From NCBI GenBank assembly GCA_041567315.1, contig JBFGCA010000007.1:1-64000 (forward strand): a stretch of 64,000 bases of DNA. Direction: 5' to 3'. Numbering within the stretch: the stretch's first letter is position 1; every line of letters starts with the position of its first letter. Source of the DNA: JBFGCA01 sp041567315. GTDB taxonomy: Bacteria > Acidobacteriota > Thermoanaerobaculia > Multivoradales > JAHEKO01. The notes beneath the pieces are model-generated. The model saw only the letters and a list, made by a program, of their open reading frames with translations, did not search any database and was not told the origin of the DNA. A program made the position numbers and the translations under genes. Shown one piece after another: positions 6,980-16,803 of the stretch.

Positions 6980-8947
6980 CTATCGCGCCCTCATCATCGG
7001 CAGCTCGACGTAGGAGGCCTGGGTCGCGTTGCGATACAGGGTGATCTCGGGCGCCTTCGCCGGGTTGCGGGTCGGGTAGCGGGCGTGGTTGAGGTAGTCG
7101 GCGCCGGCGACGCTGATCCGGATGCGGTGGCCGCGATCGATGACGATGGCGGTGCCCATGAGGTCGAAGACCAGCTCGACCGGCTCGGCGGGGAGGTTCG
7201 CGCGGCTCGCCCGGGTCGACGGGTGGAAGGGCAGACCGAAGTTTCGCCAAGGGGCCTCGGCCAGCGCCCGGTGGGAGGCCCGGAGCATCCCCTCGGTGAC
7301 GTAGTGGGCGCGGCCCTCGGCGTCGATCTCCTCCAGATAGACGAAGAAGTCGCCGTCCCGCTTGGTGGAGCTGACCCACAGGTGGACCACCGGGTAACCG
7401 ACGATCGCCTGGTTCGAGCTCATCGGCTCCGAGGTGTAGGTCAGGACCTTCTCGTCCTCGGCGGTGCGCTCGTCGAAGAAAGTCGTACCCGGCCGGTCGG
7501 CGCGCCGCTCGCCGTAGCCGTCCATCCAGCGGGAGTAGGAGCCCACGACGCTCGAAAGATCGACCCGGTAGGAGTCCGCACCCCCGGCGTTGCCGGGCTT
7601 GGTCCTCGTCAGCCGGCCGTCGTTGACCGAGGCCACGGTCCCCGAGTCGCCGCCGGCGAGGTAGTAGTTCCGGCCTTTCGCCTTCTTCGGCGGCCACTTG
7701 CCGGTCGCCTTCCAGAGCCGGCTGTCCTCGGCCTCCATCTCGTCCCGGCTTTCGAACTGGACGGGGTCTTCGGGCAGCGTGTGGTTGCCCCGCATCAGGT
7801 AGTAGTGGACCGGCTTGTCCCGCATCACCCCGTTGTCGATGCCCTTGAGCCAGTAGTCGAACCAGCGCAGCGCCTCGGCCCGGTGGACGTCGTCCCCGAA
7901 GCCGCGGGAGTGGGTCCAGGGGCCGATGGTCATCTTCTGGGGGACGACGGGCCGTAGGTTCTCGTACATCAGGGCCTGCTGGGTGGCGTACTGGTCGTAC
8001 CAGCCGAGCAGGTGGTAGACGGGAATCGCGGCCTCGCGAATGTCGTCGACGCTCAGGATCGAGTTCATCACGTCCCAGGACCATTCGTCGCCGCCGGGTC
8101 GGGTCCGCGACCAGTCCCGGAACTTGGCCCGCTTGGCGCGGGGGTGCGGCCACAGGTTGTCGGCGTGCTCGGCCACCGCCGAGTCCCGCTGGGCGCCGCT
8201 CGAATCGGAGTCCATCTGCGCGGGCGGCGCCAGGAGCCCCAGATCCATCCGCCGGACCAGGTCGCTCCACACCTTGAGGAAATCGTGCTTGTAGGTGCCG
8301 CCCTGGTAGATGAAGTCGTAGACGTTGGGCCCCGCCATCTCCGAAAAGACCGCCCTCAGGTGCGGCGGCGCCTCGGCGGCGGCGTGCAGCCCGGTCATGC
8401 CCGAGTAGGAGCGGCCCCACATCCCCACCTGCCCGTCGCACCACCCCTGGGCGGCGATCCACTCCACGATCTCGTAGAGGTCGGCCTGCTCCTGGAGCGA
8501 GAACTCCCACTGCCGGCTCCCGAAAGAGGCCCCGGTGCCTCGCGAGTTGGCGACGGCCAGCAGGTAGCCGTGGGCGAGGAGCTCCCGCAGGAAGGGCTCC
8601 CGCTCGACCAGCGTCTGGATCCGCCCGCTCTCTTCCCACGACCGCAGATAGCGGGTGTAGACCAGGATGACGGGCAGCGGCTCGCCGGCCTCGACGCCGG
8701 CGCTGGTGGGGACGAAATACTCCACCGCCACCAGGACCCCGTCCAGCATGGGGGCGTATTCGGCGTGGCGGCTCCAGCCGTCGTAGACGGGCTCGGTGTA
8801 GCCGGCGTACCGGCCGAAGGCCGAGACGCGCTCCTGCGGCCAGGCGGGTGGAGAGGCCAGCACCGCCAGGCCGAGGAGAGCGGCGACCGTCAGGGAAGCC
8901 GCCCGCGCCGGCCGCGTCATCCACGGCGAGAAGGCTCGGTGCATCAT
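6980..8947 (-). CDS. CocE/NonD-family secreted alpha/beta hydrolase (X-Pro dipeptidyl-peptidase-like)
   Basis: 655 aa. Signal peptide with cleavage near ASPPAWPQ (residue 38). Alpha/beta-hydrolase core: nucleophile in MWGRSYSGM (Ser180), acidic residue in LLGWYDQYATQQ, and histidine in GPWTHSRGFGDD. The C-terminal part (about 430-640) is the jelly-roll PF08530-type domain typical of CocE and PepX enzymes. Substrate is unknown: the family includes cocaine esterase, glutaryl-7-ACA acylase and X-Pro peptidases. AAGGAG precedes the ATG at 8947. It converges with the toxin gene at 6960 with a 19-bp gap. Confidence 0.85.
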   Translation of the reverse strand: MMHRAFSPWMTRPARAASLTVAALLGLAVLASPPAWPQERVSAFGRYAGYTEPVYDGWSRHAEYAPMLDGVLVAVEYFVPTSAGVEAGEPLPVILVYTRYLRSWEESGRIQTLVEREPFLRELLAHGYLLAVANSRGTGASFGSRQWEFSLQEQADLYEIVEWIAAQGWCDGQVGMWGRSYSGMTGLHAAAEAPPHLRAVFSEMAGPNVYDFIYQGGTYKHDFLKVWSDLVRRMDLGLLAPPAQMDSDSSGAQRDSAVAEHADNLWPHPRAKRAKFRDWSRTRPGGDEWSWDVMNSILSVDDIREAAIPVYHLLGWYDQYATQQALMYENLRPVVPQKMTIGPWTHSRGFGDDVHRAEALRWFDYWLKGIDNGVMRDKPVHYYLMRGNHTLPEDPVQFESRDEMEAEDSRLWKATGKWPPKKAKGRNYYLAGGDSGTVASVNDGRLTRTKPGNAGGADSYRVDLSSVVGSYSRWMDGYGERRADRPGTTFFDERTAEDEKVLTYTSEPMSSNQAIVGYPVVHLWVSSTKRDGDFFVYLEEIDAEGRAHYVTEGMLRASHRALAEAPWRNFGLPFHPSTRASRANLPAEPVELVFDLMGTAIVIDRGHRIRISVAGADYLNHARYPTRNPAKAPEITLYRNATQASYVELPMMRAR

Positions 8948-9256
8948 GACTCGACTCCTTACAGGTACGGAACCGGTTGGCGCGCAAGACCGGCCCAGCC
9001 GGGCCGTGCCTTCAGTAACCTACGCGACAGACGGCGGGGGACACCGCAGTCGCTCGGAAATCGCGACGCCGCTCCCCTGGCACGGGAGCAGGCGCGGCAG
9101 CCTCAGCGCACCCGTGGCCGGAGCCGGCCCCGCGAACCGACTGAGGCCGGGCGTCACCGGATGCCGTGAGTCGCCGTGGACTCGCGGAACACAGCCGGAG
9201 CGACGCGGTCGCCGGTACGAACGGTTCTGGTAGGATGTACTGACGAGGTGGGGACG
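8948..9256. other. Intergenic region, no gene seen
   Basis: 309 bp between the divergent hydrolase and AbrB/Doc genes. I see no convincing coding sequence. A TAGGAT -10-like hexamer at 9231-9236 lies within GTACGAACGGTTCTGGTA...GTAC and may belong to the antitoxin promoter. Confidence 0.5.
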
Positions 9257-9487
9257 ATGGTGAAGAGACTGACCAGGACCGGCAACAGCCTTGCGCTGGT
9301 GCTCGACCGGCCGCTCCTGGAGGCGGCCAGGATCGACGCCGACACCGAGCTCGAGATCTCGACCGACGGTGACGTGATCGTGATCACGCCACGGCGCGAT
9401 GCTCGCCGCACCGCCAAGTTCAAGGCTGGAGTCGAGAGCATCCACCGCCGCTACGCGGGGGTCTTCCGGCGCCTGGCGCAGTCGTAG
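9257..9487 (+). CDS. AbrB/MazE-type antitoxin
   Basis: 76 aa. The swapped-hairpin DNA-binding core is clear: VKRLTRTGNSLALVLDRPLL, then DTELEISTDGDVIVITPRR. A basic C-terminal tail follows and likely binds the toxin. ATG 9257 is selected by GAGGTGGGG just upstream. The stop TAG shares its last base with the GTG start of the Doc toxin. Role: antitoxin and autorepressor. Confidence 0.85.
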   Translation: MVKRLTRTGNSLALVLDRPLLEAARIDADTELEISTDGDVIVITPRRDARRTAKFKAGVESIHRRYAGVFRRLAQS

Positions 9488-9882
9488 TGGACCCGGTCTT
9501 CCTGACGCTGGACGAAGTCCTGGCGCTCCATCAGGACCAGATCCAGCGCTACGGAGGCAGCCCGGGGCTGCGCGAGCCGGCCCTTCTTTCCTCGGCGCTG
9601 GGAGCCGTGGCGGCCACCTTCGGCGGCCGCTTTCTCCATCAGAGCCTCTTCGAGATGGCGGCCGCCAATCTCTTCTATCTGGCCCAGAACCACCCCTTCG
9701 TGGACGGCAACAAGCGCACCGCCCTGGCCGCCGCGCTCGCCTTCCTGTGGATGAACGACCTCGAGATCGAGGCCAGCGAAGACGAGCTGACCGACCTGGT
9801 GCTCGGCGTCGCCGAAGGGCGGACCAACAAAGCCGAGGTCGCGGTGTTCCTGAAGACCAGGGCCCGACCGACGGCCGGCTGA
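9487..9882 (+). CDS. doc: Doc-type Fic-fold toxin (death on curing)
   Basis: 131 aa. The Fic/Doc motif is intact: NHPFVDGNKRTALAAALAFL, matching HxFx(D/N)GNKR with catalytic His and phosphate-binding loop. The N-terminal VFLTLDEVLALHQDQIQRYG and GLREPALLSSAL segments are standard for Doc. Doc phosphorylates EF-Tu and halts translation. GTG start at 9487 overlaps the antitoxin stop by one base, so the genes are translationally coupled. Followed 44 bp later by a palindromic repeat. Confidence 0.9.
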   Translation: MDPVFLTLDEVLALHQDQIQRYGGSPGLREPALLSSALGAVAATFGGRFLHQSLFEMAAANLFYLAQNHPFVDGNKRTALAAALAFLWMNDLEIEASEDELTDLVLGVAEGRTNKAEVAVFLKTRARPTAG

Positions 9883-9925
9883 GGTCCAGCCCTAACGCCC
9901 GAGCCCGGCAACCGTGCACCAAGCA

Positions 9926-10008
9926 CTGGTGGACCGTAACGGATGAAAGCGCAGTGCCTGATCGGCCCTCGATCATCCACTACGATTTCATCCGTTACGG
10001 TCCACTAG
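9926..10008. repeat. Repeat family B, internally deleted copy
   Basis: 83-bp element with 23-bp terminal inverted repeats at 9926-9948 and 9986-10008 (core GTGGACCGTAACGGATGAAA), one mismatch between them. The inside (GATCATCCACTACGA at the right) is the reverse complement of the ends of the 166-bp copy at 54932-55097, so this copy lies in the opposite orientation with its centre missing. MITE-like; no coding capacity. Confidence 0.8.
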
Positions 10009-10023
10009 CGGGGTCCGAGATCG

Positions 10024-10057
10024 ACTGAACCCCATTCAGCCGACGGCGTTGGGACAG
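10024..10057. repeat. Short dispersed repeat, family D copy 1
   Basis: ACTGAACCCCATTCAG (10024-10039), a short hairpin-forming sequence, is followed by GTTGGGACAG (10048-10057). The same two blocks occur at 23161-23176 and 23192-23201. Origin unknown; it may be an end of a mobile element. Confidence 0.55.
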
Positions 10058-10127
10058 TCGGCGCGATGTGCTTCGAGGCCGAGCCGCGGTCGGTTCCGGT
10101 CGGGTGGGCCCGCTCGCGCGACCCCGG

Positions 10128-10409
10128 CTACCTGTTGACCCGGTCCTTCAGGTCCTTGCCCGCCTTGAAGCGCACGACGCGGCTGGCGGGGATCGCGATC
10201 ACCTCTCCGGTCGCGGGGTTGCGGCCCGTGCGCGCGGAGCGCTCGCTGATCGAGAAGCTGCCGAATCCCGGCACCAGGACCCGGTCTCCGTCCTCGAGAC
10301 GTCCCCCGATGAAGTCGAAGAGGGCGTCGAAGGCCTCCGCCGCCTGCTTCCTGGTCAGCCCGTCGATGTTGTCGCCAAGAAACTCGATGATCTCGCTCTT
10401 GCCCGCCAT
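10128..10409 (-). CDS. HU-family DNA-binding protein
   Basis: 93 aa, normal HU length. MAGKSEIIEFLGDNIDGLTR begins the helical dimerisation part; the beta-arm signature GFGSFSISERSARTGRNPAT is near-canonical, with the intercalating Pro in RNPATGE. Nucleoid architectural protein that bends DNA. GGAGGAGA precedes the ATG, and a promoter with perfect -35 lies at 10455-10483. It carries no IHF-specific features I could identify. Confidence 0.93.
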   Translation of the reverse strand: MAGKSEIIEFLGDNIDGLTRKQAAEAFDALFDFIGGRLEDGDRVLVPGFGSFSISERSARTGRNPATGEVIAIPASRVVRFKAGKDLKDRVNR

Positions 10410-10454
10410 GTCTCCTCCTCGCCTGTTCGATCCCTGGTTCTGAGCTGCGGCTTC

Positions 10455-10483
10455 ACGCTAGGTGAGCCACCGGGGGCTGTCAA
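10455..10483 (-). promoter_or_regulatory. Probable sigma-70 promoter of the HU gene
   Basis: Minus strand TTGACA (10483-10478), 17-nt spacer, TAGCGT (10460-10455). The -35 is perfect and the -10 weak (three of six). It lies 45 bp before the HU ATG at 10409. Confidence 0.55.
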
Positions 10484-11034
10484 CCGCGCCGCCGCGCGCG
10501 CTGGCTCGGGTCCTTCTCCATCCGGACCGCTCGCAGGGTGACGCCGTCGGGGAAGGGGATGTCGAGGGTCTCGACGTCGCGGTAGCCGGCGGCGCGGTAG
10601 AAGGCGAGGCCGGTGAGGGTGGAAACCAGCTCGTAGCGGCGGAAGCCGGCGGCGCGGGCGGCCTGCTCGCTCGCCTCGACGAGCCGGCGGCCGATGCGGC
10701 GGCGGACGTGGTCCGGGTGGACGTAGAAGGCGCGCAGCACCGCCGGCTCGCGCTCGGGGTCGCGCAGACCGGCGTCGCGGACGGCGGTGGCCTGGTCGCC
10801 GCCGAACGGGGTGCGGCGGCGGCTCCAGCCGCCGGCGCCGACGATCCTCCCCTCCTCCTCCACCACGAAGTAGGTGCCGTCGTCGATCATCTGCGTGTCG
10901 ACGCCGAACAGGTAGCGGAGCGAGCTCTCGATCTGGCGCTCGTCGTAGTCGCGGCCGCCGAGCCCGCGGATCGACGCCTCCACCAGCCGCGCGATGGCGG
11001 CAACGTCGGCGCGGCTCGCGGGCCGGAGGCGCAT
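10480..11034 (-). CDS. GNAT-family N-acetyltransferase
   Basis: 184 aa. GNAT layout: N-terminal MRLRPASRADVAAIARLVEA, then beta-strands with YFVVEEEGRIVGAGGW, the acetyl-CoA binding region LRAFYVHPDHVRRRIGRRL (R/QxxGxG/A-type loop as RRRIGRRLV), and the C-terminal AFYRAAGYRDVE. The acyl acceptor cannot be read from sequence. ATG 11034 gives the family-typical N-terminus. Gene order places it upstream of HU on the same strand with HU's promoter near its 3' end. Confidence 0.85.
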   Translation of the reverse strand: MRLRPASRADVAAIARLVEASIRGLGGRDYDERQIESSLRYLFGVDTQMIDDGTYFVVEEEGRIVGAGGWSRRRTPFGGDQATAVRDAGLRDPEREPAVLRAFYVHPDHVRRRIGRRLVEASEQAARAAGFRRYELVSTLTGLAFYRAAGYRDVETLDIPFPDGVTLRAVRMEKDPSQRARRRG

Positions 11035-11059
11035 GCCGGTGGCTAGTGGCCCTAGGCCG

Positions 11060-11527
11060 CTACGCGCTCTTCGCCTTGACGAGAACCTCGACCTCACAGC
11101 CCAGAACCTGGAGCAGTTCCAGCAGCCGGTCGATCGACTTGCGGTAGTTGGTCTGGTCGAGCAACCGGTAGAGCTGCGCCGGCGAAGTCCCGAGGCGTCG
11201 AATGATCTCCCGTTTGGACAGCGGGCTCTCCTCGACCAGGCGCTGTGCCTTGAGGGTCAGCTCGTAGACCAGCAGGTCGCGCAGATAGGCCGGGTCCTGG
11301 TTGGATTCCCGGACCTGATCAATGTGGATCGTGCCCTCGGCTCCGGAGCTCAGCCGGTAGGAAAAGCCTTCCCTGCCCAGCTCCTCATCGACGTGGGCGT
11401 CGGTGACGAGATCCCCCGAGGACGGCGCCGGATCGGCGAGCGCGTAGGGAAAGGTCCAGGTGTTCGAGGCCGTCCGGACCTCGAACGCCTTCTTGCGGTT
11501 GTTGGCAGTGACCGTCCGGATTCTCAC
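11060..11527 (-). CDS. HTH protein with DUF2442-like N-terminus, partner of the DUF4160 protein
   Basis: 155 aa. The N-terminal ~75 residues (FEVRTASNTWTFPYALADPA) look like a small beta domain of the DUF2442 kind; the C-terminal part has a helix-turn-helix, LSKREIIRRLGTSPAQLYRL, followed by SIDRLLELLQVLGCEVEVLV. GTG 11527 overlaps the upstream stop by 4 nt (GTGA). By layout it is the DNA-binding, antitoxin-like member of a pair with DUF4160. That functional reading is inference. Confidence 0.6.
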   Translation of the reverse strand: MRIRTVTANNRKKAFEVRTASNTWTFPYALADPAPSSGDLVTDAHVDEELGREGFSYRLSSGAEGTIHIDQVRESNQDPAYLRDLLVYELTLKAQRLVEESPLSKREIIRRLGTSPAQLYRLLDQTNYRKSIDRLLELLQVLGCEVEVLVKAKSA

Positions 11528-11718
11528 AGGCGACCCTCGACTTCCAGCTCGTTGACGATCTTCAACACTCTGCGGCTCGCGCTCCCCTTCATCGCCTTCC
11601 GATTCTCCAGGTCCCACTTCACGACGAGTCTGCCGTGCCGATAGACGTGGACGTGGCGCGGTGAGTGATCTCCCTTCCAGGTGAGGAACACGTACCCTCC
11701 ACGCCGGACCTTGCCCAT
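11524..11718 (-). CDS. DUF4160-family small protein (putative toxin partner)
   Basis: 64 aa. GDHSPRHVHVYRHGRLVVKW matches the HPPxHVHV core of DUF4160, a family usually encoded beside DUF2442 proteins and suspected to be toxin-antitoxin components. A perfect TTGACA lies 30 nt upstream, and the ATG is only about seven nt beyond the -10, so the mRNA may be leaderless. Alternatively GGAGG at 12-nt distance could act as a poor ribosome site. Overlaps the HTH partner by 4 nt. Confidence 0.68.
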   Translation of the reverse strand: MGKVRRGGYVFLTWKGDHSPRHVHVYRHGRLVVKWDLENRKAMKGSASRRVLKIVNELEVEGRL

Positions 11719-11724
11719 CCTTTA

Positions 11725-11753
11725 GTGTTACCTCCAGTGGTATCGCTTGTCAA
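11725..11753 (-). promoter_or_regulatory. Promoter of the DUF4160/HTH pair
   Basis: Minus strand TTGACA (11753-11748), 17-nt spacer, TAACAC (11730-11725). Transcription would begin at or very near the ATG at 11718. Confidence 0.5.
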
Positions 11754-11832
11754 GCCCCGAACCTCCTGGAAAGCACCTTGGTCCACTTCCCTAGGGGGGT
11801 CTGCAGGCCCCAGGGCGGGGATGGCGACGGTC

Positions 11833-12549
11833 TTACCAGCCGAGCTGGAGGGCGACGCCGCAGGCGGTGAGGGCGAGGCCGGCGAGGGCGTGGGACCAGC
11901 GCTCGGCGCGGCCGAGGGGGAGGCGGGAGAGGCCGAGGTGGCCGGCGGCGACCAGGGCGGTCATGGTGACGACGGTGACCAGGCCGAAGACGGCGGCCAC
12001 CAGGGCGGCGGCGGGCCAGCCGAGGCCGGCGGCCGGGTAGAGGAGGAGCGGGATCAGCGGCTCGCAGGGGCCGAGCACGAAGACCAGGAAGAGGGTCCAG
12101 GCGGTGAGCCGTCCGGGGGCGCCTTCGCCGGCTTCGTGGAGATGGGCGTGGCCGCCGTGGTGGACGTGGGTGTGGCGGTGGACGGTGCCGTCGTCGTGGG
12201 CGTGCCAGTGGCTGTGCGGCCGGCGGCGGACGGCCCGGCGGACCCCCCAGGCGGTGTAGGCGACGCCGAAGCCGAGGAGCAGCCAGCCGGCGAGGCCGCC
12301 ACGCCAGGTCTCGAGACCCTCGGCGCGGAGCGCCGCCCAGCCCAGGGCGACGGCCAGGCCACCCAGCAGGACCGAGCCGGCGACGTGGCCGGCGCCGCAG
12401 AGCGCCGTGACCGCCAGGGTGCGCGGCAGGCGCCAGCCCCGCGCGCGGCCGAGGACGACGAACGGCAGGTAGTGGTCGGGGCCGAGGAGGGTGTGGACGA
12501 ACCCCAGGCCGATGGCGGCGAGCAGCAGGGCGAGCAGCTCGGGGCTCAT
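11833..12549 (-). CDS. UreH/HupE-like metal (nickel) transporter with His-rich loop
   Basis: 238 aa. Six or so hydrophobic helices; the N-terminal GFVHTLLGPDHYLPFVVLGR carries the HxxxxxDH metal motif of the UreH/NicO-like superfamily. A cytoplasmic or periplasmic loop at about 110-145 is extremely His-rich (HSHWHAHDDGTVHRHTHVHH). FVLGPCEPLIPLLLYPAAGL is a second conserved segment. It starts 3 nt after the hypB stop, so it is the third gene of a hypA-hypB-transporter operon, which supports nickel uptake or export for NiFe enzymes. Confidence 0.78.
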   Translation of the reverse strand: MSPELLALLLAAIGLGFVHTLLGPDHYLPFVVLGRARGWRLPRTLAVTALCGAGHVAGSVLLGGLAVALGWAALRAEGLETWRGGLAGWLLLGFGVAYTAWGVRRAVRRRPHSHWHAHDDGTVHRHTHVHHGGHAHLHEAGEGAPGRLTAWTLFLVFVLGPCEPLIPLLLYPAAGLGWPAAALVAAVFGLVTVVTMTALVAAGHLGLSRLPLGRAERWSHALAGLALTACGVALQLGW

Positions 12550-12552
12550 CGC

Positions 12553-13275
12553 CTACGCCCCGCCGCCGACCGCGTGCCCTGCCGGCGCCGCCGCGGCCCG
12601 GCGCTCTTCGAGCCAGGCGAGCCAGCGGTCGATCCCCTGGCCGGTAACCGCGGAGACCGGCAGCAGCGCCGCTCCCGGCATGGTGCGGGCGAGCCCGTCC
12701 TCGATCGCCTCGACGCGCACCCCGGGCAGATGCGGCAGCAGGTCCACCTTGCTCAGCAGCACCAGGTCGGCCTTGCGGAACATCACCGGGTACTTGAGCG
12801 GCTTGTCCTCGCCCTCGGTGACCGACAGCACCACGACGTTGGCCACCTGCCCGAGGTCGTAGATCGCCGGGCAGACCAGGTTGCCGACGTTCTCGATGAA
12901 CAGCAGGTCGGCATCGCCCCAGGAGAAACCGTGGAGGGCGTGGTGGACCAGCGCGGCGTCGAGGTGACAGGCCGAGCCGGTGGTGATCGAGCGCGCCGGG
13001 ATGCCGGCCGCTTCGAGGCGCTCGGCGTCGCGGTCGGTCGCCAGGTCGCCGGAGATCGCGGCCAGCCGCAGCCGGCCGCCGAGGGCGCGGCTGGTGGCCT
13101 CGAGCAGCGCCGTCTTGCCCGAGCCCGGGGAGCCCATCAGGTTGATCGCCAGCACCCCGTGGGCGTCGAAGTGCTCGCGGTTGTGTCCGGCGATCCGGTC
13201 GTTCTCCGACAGCAGGCTCTCCTGCACTTCGACCGGCACCCGCTTGGGGTCGCCGCAGCCACAGGTCTCGCACAT
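12553..13275 (-). CDS. hypB: Hydrogenase nickel incorporation GTPase HypB
   Basis: 240 aa. The N-terminus MCETCGCGD is the high-affinity nickel site. GTPase motifs: Walker A GSPGSGKT (48-55), DLLFIENVGNLVCP, and SKVDL for guanine. The G-domain metal site Cys103-His104 (GSACHLDA) and Cys135 are present. HypB delivers nickel with HypA to NiFe hydrogenase. Start ATG shares one base with the hypA stop (TGATG). No hydrogenase structural or other hyp genes are in this window, so the pair is detached from them. Confidence 0.95.
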   Translation of the reverse strand: MCETCGCGDPKRVPVEVQESLLSENDRIAGHNREHFDAHGVLAINLMGSPGSGKTALLEATSRALGGRLRLAAISGDLATDRDAERLEAAGIPARSITTGSACHLDAALVHHALHGFSWGDADLLFIENVGNLVCPAIYDLGQVANVVVLSVTEGEDKPLKYPVMFRKADLVLLSKVDLLPHLPGVRVEAIEDGLARTMPGAALLPVSAVTGQGIDRWLAWLEERRAAAAPAGHAVGGGA

Positions 13276-13616
13276 CAGGCCACCTCCAGCTCCAGCCGCT
13301 CCAGCACGATGTCGCCGCCCTCGGCGAGCTGCGCCGGGCATCCGCAGGTCGGGCAGCGCAGGATCTGGCCCCGGGCCAGCGCCCGGTCGCAGCGCGGGCA
13401 GGTCCAGCGCGCCTCGACCGGCACCAGCTCGAGCTCGCCGCCGGCCCACGGCGAGCGGCCGCGGAAGAGGTCGTAGGCCGAGCGCAGGAGATCACCCTCC
13501 ACCCCCGACAGCTCGCCGATCTGCACCCGGATGCGGCGCACCGCCGAGGCGCCGTGCGCCTCGGCCTCGGCGCCGACCTTGGCCAGCAGGGCCTGGACGA
13601 TCGAGTATTCGTGCAT
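13275..13616 (-). CDS. hypA: Hydrogenase/urease nickel metallochaperone HypA
   Basis: 113 aa, standard length. Begins MHEYSIVQALL with the nickel-binding His2 and the usual glutamate; RIRVQIGELSGVEGDLLRSA is the conserved first domain. The zinc site has two CxxC pairs: WTCPRCDRAL and RCPTCGCPAQ. It transfers nickel with HypB. ATG 13616 gives the invariant MHE start. Gene order hypA-hypB-transporter with one- to three-base junctions shows a tight operon. Confidence 0.95.
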   Translation of the reverse strand: MHEYSIVQALLAKVGAEAEAHGASAVRRIRVQIGELSGVEGDLLRSAYDLFRGRSPWAGGELELVPVEARWTCPRCDRALARGQILRCPTCGCPAQLAEGGDIVLERLELEVA

Positions 13617-13741
13617 GGGGCGGGCCGTCGTGGGATTCTGCCACGCCGCCAAGTCGACCGGCGCCACCCCACGGGAGGGCGCGCGCCGCCATCCTTCCAG
13701 GCGGTGGCGCGGCGGCTTTCGGGTCGCCTTCGGGCCGGGGA

Positions 13742-15102
<1,361 letters not shown>

Positions 15103-15106
<4 letters not shown>

Positions 15107-16803
15107 GAGCGCGCCTCCTGCGGCCGCCGCGCGCGGCGGCCGGCGGCGGTCCCGGCGGCGTCGCGGCGGTCGCCCCCGTCGCCGGCGTCCGCCGCCGTCT
15201 GCCGCAGCGGCAGCCGCACGGTCACCACCGTACCGGCGCGGGGGCGCGAATCGACCTCGATCCGGCCGTGATGTCGCTCGACGATGCCGTAGACCACAGC
15301 CAGACCCAGCCCGACGCCGTCGCCGTCGGCCTTGGTGGTGAAGAAAGGCTCGAAGACCCGCTCGAGGTCTTCGGCCGGGATGCCGCGGCCGTGGTCGCGG
15401 ACCTCCAGCACCGCTTCGCCGGACCACTCGTCGAGCCGCGCGGCGAGCGTGACCGAGCCGCCGTCGGAGCTGGCCTCGAGGGCGTTGAGCGCCAGAGCCA
15501 TGACCACCTGCTCGACCTGTGCGGCGTCGCAGGTCAGGCTCAGCCCGTCGCCGGGCAGCTCCAGCGCGAGGTCGAGCCCCCGGCGCTCGGCCTCGGGCCG
15601 CAGCAGCAGGAGGCAGCGTTCGAGCACCGGCCGCAGGTCGGCCTCCTCGAACCGGGTGGCCGGAGAGCGGCTCAGCAGCAGCAGGTGGCGAACGATCTCG
15701 CCGCACCGCCCGGCCTCTTCCTCGATCAGCTCGAGGATGCGGTCGGCATCGTCCGCCTCGGCCGGCGACGAGACGTCGGCGGCCGTCCCCGGCGACGCCC
15801 GGCGGCGGCGCAACAGCCGGGCGTAGGTGGCGATGCCGGTCAGCGGGTTGTTGATCTCGTGGGCGACCACCGCTGCCAGCTTGCCGACCGAGGCCATCTT
15901 CTCGACCAGCAGCACCCGCTGGTGCGCCCGCTCGAGCTCCTCGGTCTTTTCCTCGACCTTCTGCTCGAGCGTCCGGCCCCAGCGCTCGAGGACGATCTGG
16001 GCCTTGCCCAGCTTGGCGATCATCGCGTTCCAGGCGGCGGTCATCTCGCCGATCTCGTCGCTCGAGGTGACCGGCAGATGAGTCGACAGCGCGCCGGCGG
16101 CGACCCGGGTCGCCCCCTCGGTCAGCCGGCCGACCGGCCGCAGCACCAGCCACCAGATCAGCAGCCAGCTCAGGGCCAGCACCGCCAGCGCCGTGCCCAG
16201 CAGCCCGAGCAGCATCTGGCGCTCGGAGTCGGCCAGGCTGCGGTCGACGCCGCGCAGCGAGAGCTGGACGTCGAGCACTCCGAGGATCGACTGAGCCGCC
16301 GGGTGCGCGTGGCAGGCCGCCTCGCTGCAGGCGGCCTCGTTGCGGATCGGCGCGATGACGCCGAGCACGCGCGAGCCGTCGGCGGCCTCGAAGATGCGAG
16401 CCCGCTCCGGGCCCGCGAGCCGGCTGAGGGTCTCCCCCGGTCGATGGCACGAGACGCACTGCTCGGCGACGACGTCGACCAGGGTGCCGATCTCGCCCGG
16501 GGCGCTCGAGCTGCGGATGTGGCCGCGCTTGTCGAACAGCCGGATGCGCTCGATCGGCGGCTCGCTGGCCAGGGCGTCGATGATCCGGCCGACCTCGCCG
16601 GGCCGGTTGTGGAGCATCGCCTCCCGGGTCGATCGGCGGATGTCGTCGGCCCGCTCGGCCGCGTTGGTCACCACCAGCCGGGTCAGGTGGCCGCGCTGCA
16701 GCCGCAGGTTCCAGGCCGAAGCCGCCAGCAGGATGGCGGCCGTGGCCACGAACAGGGCCGCCCCGAGGCGGAAGGCAAGCCGATGGCGCAGCGCTCGCCG
16801 CAT
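15103..16803 (-). CDS. Membrane histidine kinase with two c-type heme motifs in its sensor domain
   Basis: 566 aa. TM helix 12-32, periplasmic sensor 33-200, second TM 200-222, HAMP 222-275, then kinase core. The sensor holds CVSCH (116-120) and a wider C-x4-CH motif CSEAACH (159-165), both suited to covalent heme, so the signal may be redox, oxygen or NO. HisKA H315 is in AAVVAHEINNPLTG; the ATPase domain has VVMALALNALEASSDG, GRGIPAEDLERVFEPF and GVGLGLAVVYGI. GGAGGGG precedes ATG 16803. NtrB-like partner of the regulator at 13742. Confidence 0.92.

Noticed and set aside
9060..9095. Second sigma-54-like site (TGGCACGGGAGCAGG)
   Set aside because: The -24 half fits but the -12 half (CAGGC) does not, so it is below the level of the site at 36593.
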